A stretch of 64,000 bases of DNA from Tidjanibacter sp. (lineage in GTDB: Bacteria > Bacteroidota > Bacteroidia > Bacteroidales > Rikenellaceae): contig JAGBFH010000002.1 of the NCBI GenBank assembly GCA_017936605.1, forward strand, positions 62,001 to 126,000, written 5' to 3'. The notes under the pieces are model-generated. The model saw only the letters and a list, made by a program, of their open reading frames with translations, was not told where the DNA came from and did no database searches. Positions 8,220 through 18,386 of the stretch are shown piece after piece (positions within the stretch are counted from its first letter, which is position 1; every line of letters begins with the position of its first letter). The translations under genes and the position numbers were made by a program.

Positions 8220-11165
8220 ATGAGAAGACATCTAACCAAACTATTAGTGTCAGCACTATTTGTGCTGCTTGGCTCTGCCGCCTTTGCTCAAGGTCAGAGC
8301 GTCACAGTAAGCGGTAAGGTCGTGGACAGCCAGAACGGCGAGCCCCTTATCGGAGTTACAATCGTCACGGAGTCTATGAGTGGCACTACCACCCTGCTGG
8401 ATGGAAGTTACACAATCACAGCCACGGCAGGCACCACCCTCACCTTCTCCTATATGGGTTACAAGGATGCCACCTGGAGGATTCCCGCAGGGGCGGAGGC
8501 CGCCACCCACAATGTAGAGCTTCACAGCGACAGCGAAGTGCTCGACGATGTGGTAGTGATTGCCTATGCCGTCAGGAAGAAGGGCACCGTTGCAGGTTCG
8601 GTTTCGACCGTCAAGGCCGAGAAGGTGGAGAACACCCCCACCGCCGCCTTCGACCAGGCACTTCAGGGCCAGGTTGCAGGTCTTTCGGTACTCTCCAACA
8701 CGGGTGAGCCCAGCGCCGCAGCCACGATGACCATCCGCGGCACAAACTCCATCAACTCGGGTACTGCCCCACTCTACATCCTCGACGGTGTGCCCATCTC
8801 GGCGAGCGATTTCAACACCATCAACCCTGCCGACATCGAGTCGTTGTCGGTCCTCAAGGATGCCTCCTCGACCTCCATCTATGGTGCCAGGGCGGCAAAT
8901 GGTGTGATTGTCATCACCACCAAGCGTGGTAAGGTTGCCGAGCGCCCCCGCATCGACTACCGTATGCAGGTGGGCTTCTCGCAGGCCGACGACAGCAAAT
9001 GGGACCTTATGACTACGCCCGAGCGCATTGAGTATGAGAAGCGTACGGGTATGACCGCAGGTCAGAACTACCAGCAACTCGAGAAGGTGAATGTAAACTG
9101 GATGAACGAGGTGTTCAACTCCTCTGCCCCATTGCAGAACTATGAGGTTTCCATCTCGGGTGCCGATGACAAGACCAACTACTACCTCTCGGGTGGCTAC
9201 TATAGCCAGGAGGGTACGGCAGTGGGCTCCTCGTTTGAGCGCTTCTCGATGAGGGCCAACCTCCAGCGCAAGGCTGCCGATTGGCTCACCGTGGGTACCA
9301 ACACGATGCTCAACTTCCAGAAGATTCAGCAGGCCGAAGAGGGTGCATACACTCTCGTAACCCCCATCTCGGCTGCACGCTTTATGCTCCCCTACTGGAA
9401 TCCCCGCAAGGAGGACGGCTCGCTGGCATCCATTGCCGATGGCTCGTGGAAGGGCAACGGACAGAATCCCCTCGAGTGGCTCGAGAACAACCCCGTACAC
9501 TACAACAAGTACAAACTCCTCTCGACCTTCTTCGCCGAGGCAAAACCCATCAAGGGTCTTGTTCTTCGTTCGCAGTTTGGCGTGGACTACTCCCACACTA
9601 CGGGCTTTGATGTTTCCTACCCCAGCTATATGCCCAATCAGGGCAACGGCTCGGCCTCGCGCAGTTCGACCGACAGTTACAACCTGACCATCACGAACAC
9701 AGCCAACTACTCGTTCAGCATAGACGATGAGCACAACTTCACCTTCCTGCTCGGTCAGGAGGGCGTGGACTACCACTACGAGGCTTTCAGCCTGCTGACC
9801 GAGGGTCAGAACAACGACCGCCTCACCAACATCTCCACAGGTACGAGGGCCACCTCGTGGGACGACACGACCGACTCCGACTACGGTTTCCTCTCGTTCT
9901 TCACCCGTGGCGAGTACAACTACGACAACCGCATCTACGCCGAGGCAGCCTTCCGTCTGGACGGCTCCTCGAGGTTTGGCAAGTCGCGCCGTTGGGGTGC
10001 TTTCTGGTCTATGGGCCTTATGTGGGATTTGCGCAAGGAGGAGTTTATGATTCCCTACACCGACTGGCTCACTCACGCACAACTTTCGTTCTCGACCGGT
10101 ACGAGCGGCAACTCTTCGATTCCCAACTATGAGCACCTGGCTCTGGTGGGCGGCGGTGCCGACTATATGGGCGATGCGGGCGTAGGTCTTGCGCAGCCCG
10201 GTAACGAAAACCTCGGTTGGGAGAAACCTTGGACCACCAACCTCGCAATGCACACAGGTCTGTGGGGCCGCCTCACAATGGACCTGGAGTTCTACTACAA
10301 GCTCACCAGTGATATGCTTATGGAGGTACCCCAGCCCTACTCGACCAGCGGTTTTGGTTACTACTGGGACAATGTGGGCGAGATGGTCAATGCGGGTGTG
10401 GAGCTGAACATCTCGGGCACCATCCTCGCAACCGACGACCTACTCTGGACCGCCAACGCCAATATCTCCTACAACCACAACGAGATTACCGAGCTCTACA
10501 ACGGCGTGCAGGAGTATGAGCGCTCGGGCACCAACACCAAACTTGTCGTGGGTCATCCTCTGGGCGAGTTCTACATCAACCGCTATGCGGGTGTCAACCC
10601 CGCCAATGGCGACGCTCTGTGGTACACCAAGGATGGTCACCTTACAAACGAGCTCCGCGATGAGGACAAGGTGCTTGTGGGCAAGACCTACATCGCTCCT
10701 TGGCAGGGTGGCTTCGGCACAGCACTCACCTACAAAGGGCTTTCGCTCAGCACCCAGTTTAGCTGGGTTGCCGACCGCTGGATGCTCAACAACGACCGCT
10801 ATTTCGACGAGTCGAACGGTAGATTTGCCACCTACAACCAGTCGCGCCGACTGCTCGAGGGATGGCAGAAGCCGGGCGATGTGACCGACATTCCCCGCTA
10901 TGGCGAGTACACCGAGTTCGACAGCCGCCTGCTGGAGGATGCTTCGTTCCTGAGGCTCAAGAATGTGATGCTCAGCTACTCGCTCCCATCGGAGTGGCTC
11001 GAGAATCAAAACATCTTCCGCAGCGTAAGGCTCTATGTGCAGGCACAGAATCTGCTGACCTTCACCCACTTCTCGGGTCTTGACCCCGAGGGCACGACCA
11101 ACATCTACGCTGCACAGTACCCTATGGCTCGTCAGTACACCTTTGGTCTTGATGTAACCTTCTAA
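8220..11165 (+). CDS. SusC/RagA-type TonB-dependent outer-membrane transporter
   Basis: About 981 residues. The start chosen is the ATG giving 'MRRHLTKLLVSALF', a clean signal peptide; the longer frame has a TTG start upstream of the apparent promoter. After the signal peptide come a carboxypeptidase-like (DUF4480) domain ('VSGKVVDSQNGEPLIGVTI'), a TonB-box-like stretch ('DDVVVIAYAVRKKG'), a plug domain with the SusC signatures 'MTIRGTNSINSG', 'PLYILDGVPI' and 'SSTSIYGARAANGVIVITTK', then a long beta-barrel ending in Phe. SusC proteins import oligomeric nutrients captured by the SusD partner, which is encoded 15 bases downstream. Substrate is not shown; the protease in the operon suggests peptides. 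Confidence 0.96.
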   Translation: MRRHLTKLLVSALFVLLGSAAFAQGQSVTVSGKVVDSQNGEPLIGVTIVTESMSGTTTLLDGSYTITATAGTTLTFSYMGYKDATWRIPAGAEAATHNVELHSDSEVLDDVVVIAYAVRKKGTVAGSVSTVKAEKVENTPTAAFDQALQGQVAGLSVLSNTGEPSAAATMTIRGTNSINSGTAPLYILDGVPISASDFNTINPADIESLSVLKDASSTSIYGARAANGVIVITTKRGKVAERPRIDYRMQVGFSQADDSKWDLMTTPERIEYEKRTGMTAGQNYQQLEKVNVNWMNEVFNSSAPLQNYEVSISGADDKTNYYLSGGYYSQEGTAVGSSFERFSMRANLQRKAADWLTVGTNTMLNFQKIQQAEEGAYTLVTPISAARFMLPYWNPRKEDGSLASIADGSWKGNGQNPLEWLENNPVHYNKYKLLSTFFAEAKPIKGLVLRSQFGVDYSHTTGFDVSYPSYMPNQGNGSASRSSTDSYNLTITNTANYSFSIDDEHNFTFLLGQEGVDYHYEAFSLLTEGQNNDRLTNISTGTRATSWDDTTDSDYGFLSFFTRGEYNYDNRIYAEAAFRLDGSSRFGKSRRWGAFWSMGLMWDLRKEEFMIPYTDWLTHAQLSFSTGTSGNSSIPNYEHLALVGGGADYMGDAGVGLAQPGNENLGWEKPWTTNLAMHTGLWGRLTMDLEFYYKLTSDMLMEVPQPYSTSGFGYYWDNVGEMVNAGVELNISGTILATDDLLWTANANISYNHNEITELYNGVQEYERSGTNTKLVVGHPLGEFYINRYAGVNPANGDALWYTKDGHLTNELRDEDKVLVGKTYIAPWQGGFGTALTYKGLSLSTQFSWVADRWMLNNDRYFDESNGRFATYNQSRRLLEGWQKPGDVTDIPRYGEYTEFDSRLLEDASFLRLKNVMLSYSLPSEWLENQNIFRSVRLYVQAQNLLTFTHFSGLDPEGTTNIYAAQYPMARQYTFGLDVTF

Positions 11166-11180
11166 ACCACGAACGACACT

Positions 11181-12722
11181 ATGAAGACAGTTAGGAAAAT
11201 AGCATATATGGCCGTGGCAATCGTTGCCGTGGCACTCTCGATGACCTCGTGTCTTGACAAACTCCCCGAGTCGGCCATCCCTGCCGATGAGGCTATGCAG
11301 AGCTACGACGATGCCACACAGACCGTCACTGGCATCTACTCGATGATGAAGAGTAGCGCTCTGTGGAGTGGCCACCTCACACTCCTGCCCGACATCCAGG
11401 CCGACCTTGTCTATGCTGTGGATGGATACTCCAACACCTACGGCAACCATTGGCAGTGGGATATACGCTCCACAAACGCGGAGATTGAGGCGGTCTACGC
11501 ATCGCTCTACAGCATCATCAGCAACTGCAACTTCTACTTGGAGAAGATTGACGGTGTGATGGCCAAGCAGACCGATGACGAGCGCATCACCATCCTCGAG
11601 CAGTACACGGGTGAGGTCTACGCCATCCGTGCACTCTGCTACTCGGAGCTGCTGAAGCTCTACTGCAAGGCCTACGACCCCGCAACCGCCCAGAACGAGA
11701 AGGGTGTTGTACTGCGCAAGAGCTACTCCCAGAAGGAGCCCAGCGTGCGTGCCTCACTCAAGGAGTCCTATGAGTTCGTTGTGGCCGACCTCGAGAGGGC
11801 CGAAGAGCTTTTGGATGAGCAGTATGATGTCTACAGTAGTTACTATATGACCCAGGCTGTGGCACACGCCATCCACGCCCGCGTGGCACTCTATATGCAA
11901 GATTGGGAGGCAGCCATCGAGCACTCCTCGAAGGTCATTGACCACCCCAACCAGATGTATGCACTCTCGCCTGCCAACCAGATGTACACTAGCGAGATGA
12001 CCTTCTTTGACTATATGTGGAACTACGACCTTGCCACCGAGACCATCTGGCAGGTGGGCTTCACAACCACCTCCTATGGTGGCGCACTCGGTCAGGTGTT
12101 CCTCTCGTTCAACAACGATTTCACCTACTACTACCCCGACTATGTACCTGCCCAGTGGGTGCTGGACCTCTACACCTCGGGCGATATGAGGTATAACTCC
12201 TACTTCGCAACCCTCACCACGGGCTACGACCACGGCCTTACCTGGCCTCTGTTGGTGAAGTACTACGGCAACCAAAACTTCATCGGCTACTACATCTACC
12301 ATGTGACTATGCCCAAGCCCTTCCGCCTTGCCGAACAGTATCTGATTCGTGCCGAGGCTTACTGCCGCAAGTCCTCGCCCGACTTCTCAAAAGCAACGAA
12401 GGATATGAACACTCTGCGCGAGAGCCGTTTCAGCGCTGGTGGTGGTTCCATCTCGCTCACCTCGGAGAACTACATTGAGCAGATTGCGGCCGAGAGGGTT
12501 AGGGAGCTCTATATGGAGGGCCACCGCCTTCAGGACATCAAGCGTTGGGGCAAACTCTATCGCGGCGGCGAGGGCTTCACTCGCACACCCCAGAACAACA
12601 CCCTTTCGGAGGGCAGTTCGCTGAGCGTAAAGGCCGACGATGTGCGTTTTGTATGGCCCATCCCCCAGCACGAGCTGGAGGCCCCCGGCTCACAGGTTGA
12701 ACCCAACGACAGCAACAACTAA
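11181..12722 (+). CDS. SusD/RagB-family surface lipoprotein
   Basis: A 513-residue outer-membrane lipoprotein: the signal peptide ends in 'ALSMTSC' with the lipidated Cys at residue 24. The N-terminal 'LPESAIPADEAMQSYDDATQTVTGIY' region and the C-terminal 'FRLAEQYLIRAEAYCR', 'RVRELYMEGHRLQDIKRWGKL' and 'VWPIPQHEL' blocks are classic SusD/RagB. It would form the lid over the SusC barrel and bind ligand. Its TAA stop overlaps the ATG of the next gene (TAATG), indicating translational coupling. Confidence 0.96.
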   Translation: MKTVRKIAYMAVAIVAVALSMTSCLDKLPESAIPADEAMQSYDDATQTVTGIYSMMKSSALWSGHLTLLPDIQADLVYAVDGYSNTYGNHWQWDIRSTNAEIEAVYASLYSIISNCNFYLEKIDGVMAKQTDDERITILEQYTGEVYAIRALCYSELLKLYCKAYDPATAQNEKGVVLRKSYSQKEPSVRASLKESYEFVVADLERAEELLDEQYDVYSSYYMTQAVAHAIHARVALYMQDWEAAIEHSSKVIDHPNQMYALSPANQMYTSEMTFFDYMWNYDLATETIWQVGFTTTSYGGALGQVFLSFNNDFTYYYPDYVPAQWVLDLYTSGDMRYNSYFATLTTGYDHGLTWPLLVKYYGNQNFIGYYIYHVTMPKPFRLAEQYLIRAEAYCRKSSPDFSKATKDMNTLRESRFSAGGGSISLTSENYIEQIAAERVRELYMEGHRLQDIKRWGKLYRGGEGFTRTPQNNTLSEGSSLSVKADDVRFVWPIPQHELEAPGSQVEPNDSNN

Positions 12723-13660
12723 TGATGAAGAGGACTATGATGAGTATGAAAAAACTATCGACATATATATTAATAGGTGTGCTCACCTTTGCCGCCTTTG
12801 CGTGCGACGAGCAGTACACAACCTACAACGACAAGGCCTATGTGATGTTCTCCGAGCAGGAGCAGTACTTCCTTGTGCAGGAGAATCAGGACTACTTCTC
12901 GATTGACATTGCCGCCACCACCGCTGCCGACACCGACCGCACCTTCGGTGTGGAGGTCATCGACGCGGGCAGTAACGCCATCGAGGGGCACCACTATCGC
13001 CTACTCTCCAACTCGGTAACCATCCCTGCGGGCAAACTTGCAGGAGAGGTAAGGGTGAAAGGTATCTATGAGAATATCGAGGCTACCGACTCGCTCGGCT
13101 TTGTACTGAGGCTCATCGTGCCCGAGGAGATGGTGTGGGACGACCTCTACAAGGATGGCACCCAGACCAAGGTGGTTATGTATAAGAGTTGCCCCTATGA
13201 CATCAACAACTTCACGGGTTGGTGCTTGGTGAGCTCGATGATGTTGCAGAACTACCCGGGTGAGAACATCTCCTACCAGAGGGTCGTAAAGGCCGACCTG
13301 CACCCCACCGAGCAGAACACCATCATCCTCCGCAGCTGCTTCTACAACGGCTACGATGTCAGTCTGAAGTTCCACGGCAGCGACCCCGAGGAGCCACTTA
13401 TCTCAATGGAGGCAGGGCAGGTAATCAGTGATGAGGCCTCCGTATTTGGCCAGATTCTGGGCGACAACCACATCTTGGCCACCACGAGCCCCTACTATAG
13501 CTCCTACTTCAACGCCTGTCAGCGTTTTGCGGTGCTGTGGATGCAGGTCTATGTCGAGGACCTCGGCGAGATGATTGGCACCGTGGGCCACTTCTACAAT
13601 GTGATTGAGTGGATTAGTGACGAGGAGGCCGAAGAGATACGCCGAGAGCTCGGAATGTAA
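12722..13660 (+). CDS. Surface lipoprotein with DUF4843/DUF4984-like domains
   Basis: The first ATG overlaps the SusD stop codon; starts at 12725 and 12746 are also possible, the last giving the tightest signal peptide ('MKKLSTYILIGVLTFAAFAC', lipidated Cys). The N-terminal ~130 residues look like a Calx-beta-like strand-rich domain ('YVMFSEQEQYFLVQ', 'GHHYRLLSNSVTIPAGKLAGEVRVKG'), as in lipoproteins that follow SusD in many Bacteroidales loci. The C-terminal half ('NNFTGWCLVSSMML', 'FAVLWMQVYVEDLGEMIGT') resembles domains often annotated DUF4984. No catalytic residues are recognisable; a ligand-binding accessory role is inferred from position. Confidence 0.75.
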   Translation: MMKRTMMSMKKLSTYILIGVLTFAAFACDEQYTTYNDKAYVMFSEQEQYFLVQENQDYFSIDIAATTAADTDRTFGVEVIDAGSNAIEGHHYRLLSNSVTIPAGKLAGEVRVKGIYENIEATDSLGFVLRLIVPEEMVWDDLYKDGTQTKVVMYKSCPYDINNFTGWCLVSSMMLQNYPGENISYQRVVKADLHPTEQNTIILRSCFYNGYDVSLKFHGSDPEEPLISMEAGQVISDEASVFGQILGDNHILATTSPYYSSYFNACQRFAVLWMQVYVEDLGEMIGTVGHFYNVIEWISDEEAEEIRRELGM

Positions 13661-13697
13661 AAGAGTTGAGAATTGAGAAATATAAAAAACTACCTAT

Positions 13698-15668
13698 ATG
13701 AAAAAGAGTTTAGTGAGTAGAATATGGGGCTTTATGGCCGTATTGGCACTCTCGCTCAGCGCTTGCGAGAGCCCCGAAGAGGTAATCAAACCTCAGTTCC
13801 CCGAGAAAATCACCGCTACGGTAATGGCGGGCGATAGTTTCGACTTCACCATTGAGCCCACTATGAAGTGGAGCCTCAAGATTCCCACCGAGGTTGCCAC
13901 CTACTTCAAGTTTGTGGTTGGCGAGAGCGAGCGTTACACTCTCAACGGCGAGGCCGGCACCCACAACATCACCATTGCCGTCGCCCCCAACGAGGAGTTC
14001 GACACCACTCGCACCTGTGCCGTAGAGATGACTATGGGCGGTGAGAGTCAGGTGATTGTGGAGCTCACTCGCGGTGCCAAGGAGCGCGAATTGAAGGTCT
14101 ATGTGGCCGAGTTCGACACCACCGAGGAGATGTTCGTAACCGATGCGGAGGGCGCTTACAGCTACTCCTCCACCCCCACCGACAAGATTGAGTGGGTATG
14201 GTGCAACGAGCAGTGGATGCAGCGCATAGTAGTGGAGGCCAACTTCCGCTGGAGCTTTGGCGTGGATACCCCCGAGTGGATTAACGCCAACAAAACCTCC
14301 GGCACGGCGGGTCGCACCGAGATTTTCCTGCGCACCAACTCCGAGTTGCGTCCTCTGGAGGATGGCACCTACACCATTGAGCTCTGCGACACGAGCGATC
14401 GCAATGGCGACGGTGTGATTGACTCGAGCGACATCTTGGTTGTTGAGACCCTCACGACCACAATGGAGGGCTGCAAGAGCGTGTGCGATGTGGAGCTTGT
14501 CACCGAGGCGCTTTTCAATGCCGAGGGCCTCTACTACGCCAGCGGTAGCGACTCCTATGTGGAGAGCTGCTATGGCCGCATCAACTCGCCCCGTGGCGTG
14601 GAGGTATTTGCTCTCAACAAAGGTGCCGACGGCAGCTACACCAGGGAGGGTGCAGAGTGGATTCTGCTCACGGTTGGCGACTTCCCCGCAGAGGCGGGCT
14701 CGGAGGGTATCTGGATGCGTGAGCTGACCCTTGCGGTGGAGCCTACCACCAGCGAGGAGGACCGCCAGGGTGCCATCGTTGCTATCCCCCTGACCGAGGC
14801 CAGCAACACTTCCTATGCAGACTTTATAGTTTGTGAGATTCTTCAGGAGGGCATTGAGATTATCGACACGAGCGACCCCATCTATGCTTTTGATGAGAAT
14901 ATGATGATGGGCTACGGAGCACGCTTCGAGAAGATAGAGAAGGGCACTTGGCCCTGGGTCAACAACTGGTCGGGTATTCCCCACGCCTATAAGCTCACCC
15001 TCAGGAATAACGACTCGGGCGATGACCTGGTATTCCGTCGCCCCTTCGACAGCTACAAGATTTATGGCATTGACGGCTATATGGGTGCCGCCTACGACCC
15101 CGCGACCTGCTGGATTACCATAAGCGAAAGCGACCCCGAGGAGGCCATCGAGAACGGCTACATCATCCGCAGCCGACTGGGTGACGGCGAGGGCGAGTTC
15201 GCCAACACTATGGCTGGCAGCAAGGGTCAGAACGAGGCCACCTTCGTATTCTACAACGACAAGGGCGAGGCATACGCGCTCATCTATGTGGTGCTCGATC
15301 CCACCTTCACCCCCTATGAGGAGGTCGAGGGCGATGTGATGTTCACCAACATTGAGGAGGCTCTCCAGACGGGCGCCAAACTCGAGCAGATTGTCTTTGG
15401 CGACGAGGAGTACAACGAGGAGGAGGACTATATGGGCATTCTTCAGTATCGCCTCACGCTCAACCCCAAGTGCAAGAGCATATCGCTCACTCTGCCCGAG
15501 TACACTATGGCCTACCCCTATCAGAGTTGGTTGTCAACAAGGAAAAGCGGTGAGGAGACCATCGTGAGCACAAGTAGCTCCACTTCGGCTACGGGTCGCA
15601 TCACATTCTACGGCTCCAACAACTACAATGTTGTTCTTCAGCTCATTGTCATCTACAACGCCAACTAA
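13698..15668 (+). CDS. Large lipoprotein, DUF5003-like, with an EF-hand-type loop
   Basis: A 656-residue lipoprotein (lipobox 'ALSLSAC', Cys23). An N-terminal BACON-like/immunoglobulin-like region ('TVMAGDSFDFTIEPTMKWSLKIP') is followed by strand-rich domains with several 'W-x-W' segments. A calcium-binding-type loop 'DRNGDGVIDSSD' occurs at about residue 237, of the kind found in EF-hands and dockerins. The C-terminal part ('TNIEEALQTGAKLEQI', 'GRITFYGSNNYNVVLQLIV') is like domains often annotated DUF5003. No enzyme motif seen. It starts 37 bases after the preceding gene and is surely part of the same operon. Confidence 0.75.
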   Translation: MKKSLVSRIWGFMAVLALSLSACESPEEVIKPQFPEKITATVMAGDSFDFTIEPTMKWSLKIPTEVATYFKFVVGESERYTLNGEAGTHNITIAVAPNEEFDTTRTCAVEMTMGGESQVIVELTRGAKERELKVYVAEFDTTEEMFVTDAEGAYSYSSTPTDKIEWVWCNEQWMQRIVVEANFRWSFGVDTPEWINANKTSGTAGRTEIFLRTNSELRPLEDGTYTIELCDTSDRNGDGVIDSSDILVVETLTTTMEGCKSVCDVELVTEALFNAEGLYYASGSDSYVESCYGRINSPRGVEVFALNKGADGSYTREGAEWILLTVGDFPAEAGSEGIWMRELTLAVEPTTSEEDRQGAIVAIPLTEASNTSYADFIVCEILQEGIEIIDTSDPIYAFDENMMMGYGARFEKIEKGTWPWVNNWSGIPHAYKLTLRNNDSGDDLVFRRPFDSYKIYGIDGYMGAAYDPATCWITISESDPEEAIENGYIIRSRLGDGEGEFANTMAGSKGQNEATFVFYNDKGEAYALIYVVLDPTFTPYEEVEGDVMFTNIEEALQTGAKLEQIVFGDEEYNEEEDYMGILQYRLTLNPKCKSISLTLPEYTMAYPYQSWLSTRKSGEETIVSTSSSTSATGRITFYGSNNYNVVLQLIVIYNAN

Positions 15669-15692
15669 CCGAAGAACCCAAGAGAAAAGAGT

Positions 15693-18344
15693 ATGAAACT
15701 AAGAAAGATATTTATGTGGGTTATGTTGCTCTCGGCCGCACTGATGGCTGTGAGCTGCTCGACCCCCGAGGATGAACTTGGACTCGGCGATGGCTACGGC
15801 TATGTGCAGTTCAAGCTCTACAAGAAGGCCTCCTATGTGGCCCCCGAGGCTCCCGCAAGTCGTGCGGTGACCGAGCGTTTGGAGTGGTTGCAGGATGCCT
15901 ACAAGGTGAAAGTAACGCTGGAGTATGGCGAGACAACCATCGCGCAGACCCTCACCCTCACCGGTGGCGAGGGCGACGCTGCCGAGTGGGGCCTTCGCAG
16001 CGGTAAACTCAAACTCCTCACCGGCGACTACCGCCTTATCACCTTCTCGCTCTACGACGCAGACGATGAACTGATCTACAACGGCACCCCCGAGGGCGAT
16101 AGCACCTTCTCGGTGATTGAGGGTGGCCTTGTGGTGCACGATGTGACTGTGGATGTGGTGGCACGAGGCAAGGTGCTGTTCACTCTCGTGAAGGATATGA
16201 GCAGCTTTAGCGGCACCCGTGCCGTGGAGCGCCAGTACACCTTCGACGAGATTGGCCAGATTAATATCACCGTCGAGAACAAATACACCGGCGAGGATAT
16301 CAAGTTCGAGAAACTTCCCTGCGAGTTCGACCTCCACTTCGACACCTCAGATGATGTCGAGGACGGCTACAAGACCTCCTCGATTCTCTGCGACACACTC
16401 TTGTGGATTCCTGCGGGCAACTACGAGGTGAAGGCCTACGAGGTGTTCACCAAGGGCGGCGTCCTGCTGGAGAGCAAGAGCAACCCGGCAAAGAGCCCCT
16501 TTATGGTGGAGGACAACAAAACGACCAAGGCCAATGTGGGCGTGACCCTATATGAGGCCGACGACTACATCAAGGACTACTACGCCCTGAAGGCCATCTG
16601 GGAGAGCCTCGATGGTGAGAACTGGTACTACATCGGCGAGGAGTATGCCCAGGGCTCCAACTGGAACTTCAACTGCGATGTGGACCTGTGGGGCAATCAG
16701 CCCGGCGTTATGCTCCACGCCAATGGTCGTGTGGCCCGCATCGACATCAGCGACTTCGGCTTCCGTGGTCACCTCTCGCCTGCCATCGGTCAACTCTCGG
16801 AGCTTGTGGAGCTCTACCTGGGTACCCACAACGACAACAACTTCACCTACGACCCCACGCTCGATAGGAGCAAGAGCCTCGAGGAGCGTAGTCGCAATCG
16901 TATGGAGCTCCACGGCCAGTGGCTCAGTCAGCTCCACACCCCCGAGCAGATGTCGGAGCCTTGCGCCCGCGCTCTTGCCGAGCACAACATCTCCATTGGC
17001 GCCACACGCCTCTATGAGAGTATGTCGGAGGATGAAATCTTCGACCTTAAGAGCGGTTTGCAGCGCCACATCCGCCCTATGGACACCTCCCACGGTACCC
17101 TCTGCAACGGTCTGAAGAGCCTCCCCAAAGAGATTGGACAGCTCTCCAAACTCGAGTACTTATACATTGCCAATAGCGAAATCGAGAGCCTCCCCGATGA
17201 GATGGAGAGCCTCACATCGCTCACCGACCTTGAGCTCTACAACTGCCCCAAGATGGTGATGTTCCCTATGGTCATCACCCGTATGCCCGAGCTCGTGTCG
17301 CTCAACATCGCCAACAACGCCCAGTGGAGCGCCGCGGAGATTTACAAGGGTCTTGACGCCCTGGCCAAAGGTCCGAGCCGCGAGAAAATCCAGATTCTCT
17401 ACTGCCGTCAGGGCAACCTCGAGGAGCTTCCCGAGTCGTTCCGCAATATGAAGAAGATTGGTCTGCTGGACCTGGCTTTCAACAAGATTTCCAAGATTCA
17501 CCCCCTGGGCAAGGAGGTTGCACCCGTGCAGCTCTATCTGGACAACAACCTTCTGGAGAGCCTGCCTCGCGACGCGGAGGGATACTTCTGTGGCCACGAC
17601 GATGTGGAGACCTTCTCGGTGAACTACAACCGCCTGAAGAAGGTGCCCAACATCTTCAACGCCAAGAGCCAGTATGGTATGACCTCGGTGAGCTTCGCGG
17701 GCAACCAGATTGACGGCTTCGAGGGCGAGGAGGATGGCACCTACAATGGCATCTATGTGGAGACATTCACCCTCACCCACAACAAACTCACCAAGTATCC
17801 CAAGTGTTTGGCCGACACGGAGAGTATTGTTTCCTATATCATCCTGAGGGCCAACCAGATTGAGGAGATTCCCATTGGCTCGTTTGCAAGCAAGAACACA
17901 ATAAATCTCACCTCATTGGACCTCTCCTACAACCGCCTTAGCGACCTGCCGAGGGATATGCACGCGGGCACACTACCCTACCTCTATGGTGTGGATGTGT
18001 CGTTCAACCGCTTTAGCGAGTTCCCCTATGAGCCTCTTGACAGCTCGGGCCTGACGGTCTTTGCGATTCGTAGCCAGAGGGATGCTGAGGGCAACAGGTG
18101 CCTGAGGGAGTGGCCGCTCGGTATCGGCAACCACCGCGGCCTGAGGGGCCTCTATCTCGGCTCCAACGACCTGCGCGTCATCGACGACACCATCTCCACT
18201 CTCATCTACTATCTGGATATCAGCGACAACCCCAACATCGTTTTCGACGCATCGGACATCTGCTATGCGTGGAGCGTGGGCGCCTACATCCTTATCTATG
18301 ATAGGAGCCAGAACATTCTCAACTGTAGCGCAATGCTCGAGTAG
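15693..18344 (+). CDS. Leucine-rich-repeat surface lipoprotein (DUF4458-like)
   Basis: An 883-residue lipoprotein (lipobox 'LMAVSC', Cys22). The first ~280 residues form an N-terminal beta-rich domain ('YVQFKLYKKASYV') related to fimbrillin-like or DUF4493/4458 modules. After a linker, leucine-rich repeats run from about residue 350 to near the end, with units such as 'LPKEIGQLSKLEYLYIANSEIESLP', 'LLDLAFNKISKI' and 'LTSLDLSYNRLSDLP'. LRR arrays on the surface of Bacteroidales bind proteins or polysaccharides; here the repeats neighbour a second LRR lipoprotein and a protease. Binding target unknown. Confidence 0.82.
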   Translation: MKLRKIFMWVMLLSAALMAVSCSTPEDELGLGDGYGYVQFKLYKKASYVAPEAPASRAVTERLEWLQDAYKVKVTLEYGETTIAQTLTLTGGEGDAAEWGLRSGKLKLLTGDYRLITFSLYDADDELIYNGTPEGDSTFSVIEGGLVVHDVTVDVVARGKVLFTLVKDMSSFSGTRAVERQYTFDEIGQINITVENKYTGEDIKFEKLPCEFDLHFDTSDDVEDGYKTSSILCDTLLWIPAGNYEVKAYEVFTKGGVLLESKSNPAKSPFMVEDNKTTKANVGVTLYEADDYIKDYYALKAIWESLDGENWYYIGEEYAQGSNWNFNCDVDLWGNQPGVMLHANGRVARIDISDFGFRGHLSPAIGQLSELVELYLGTHNDNNFTYDPTLDRSKSLEERSRNRMELHGQWLSQLHTPEQMSEPCARALAEHNISIGATRLYESMSEDEIFDLKSGLQRHIRPMDTSHGTLCNGLKSLPKEIGQLSKLEYLYIANSEIESLPDEMESLTSLTDLELYNCPKMVMFPMVITRMPELVSLNIANNAQWSAAEIYKGLDALAKGPSREKIQILYCRQGNLEELPESFRNMKKIGLLDLAFNKISKIHPLGKEVAPVQLYLDNNLLESLPRDAEGYFCGHDDVETFSVNYNRLKKVPNIFNAKSQYGMTSVSFAGNQIDGFEGEEDGTYNGIYVETFTLTHNKLTKYPKCLADTESIVSYIILRANQIEEIPIGSFASKNTINLTSLDLSYNRLSDLPRDMHAGTLPYLYGVDVSFNRFSEFPYEPLDSSGLTVFAIRSQRDAEGNRCLREWPLGIGNHRGLRGLYLGSNDLRVIDDTISTLIYYLDISDNPNIVFDASDICYAWSVGAYILIYDRSQNILNCSAMLE

Positions 18345-18386
18345 GGATAATAAGAGATATTCGGATTGAAAAAGCAAGACAAAAGA

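Noticed and set aside
8256..10253. 665-codon open frame antisense to the SusC gene
   Set aside because: No domain or signal peptide; it mirrors codon bias of the sense gene. The sense frame has full SusC signatures.
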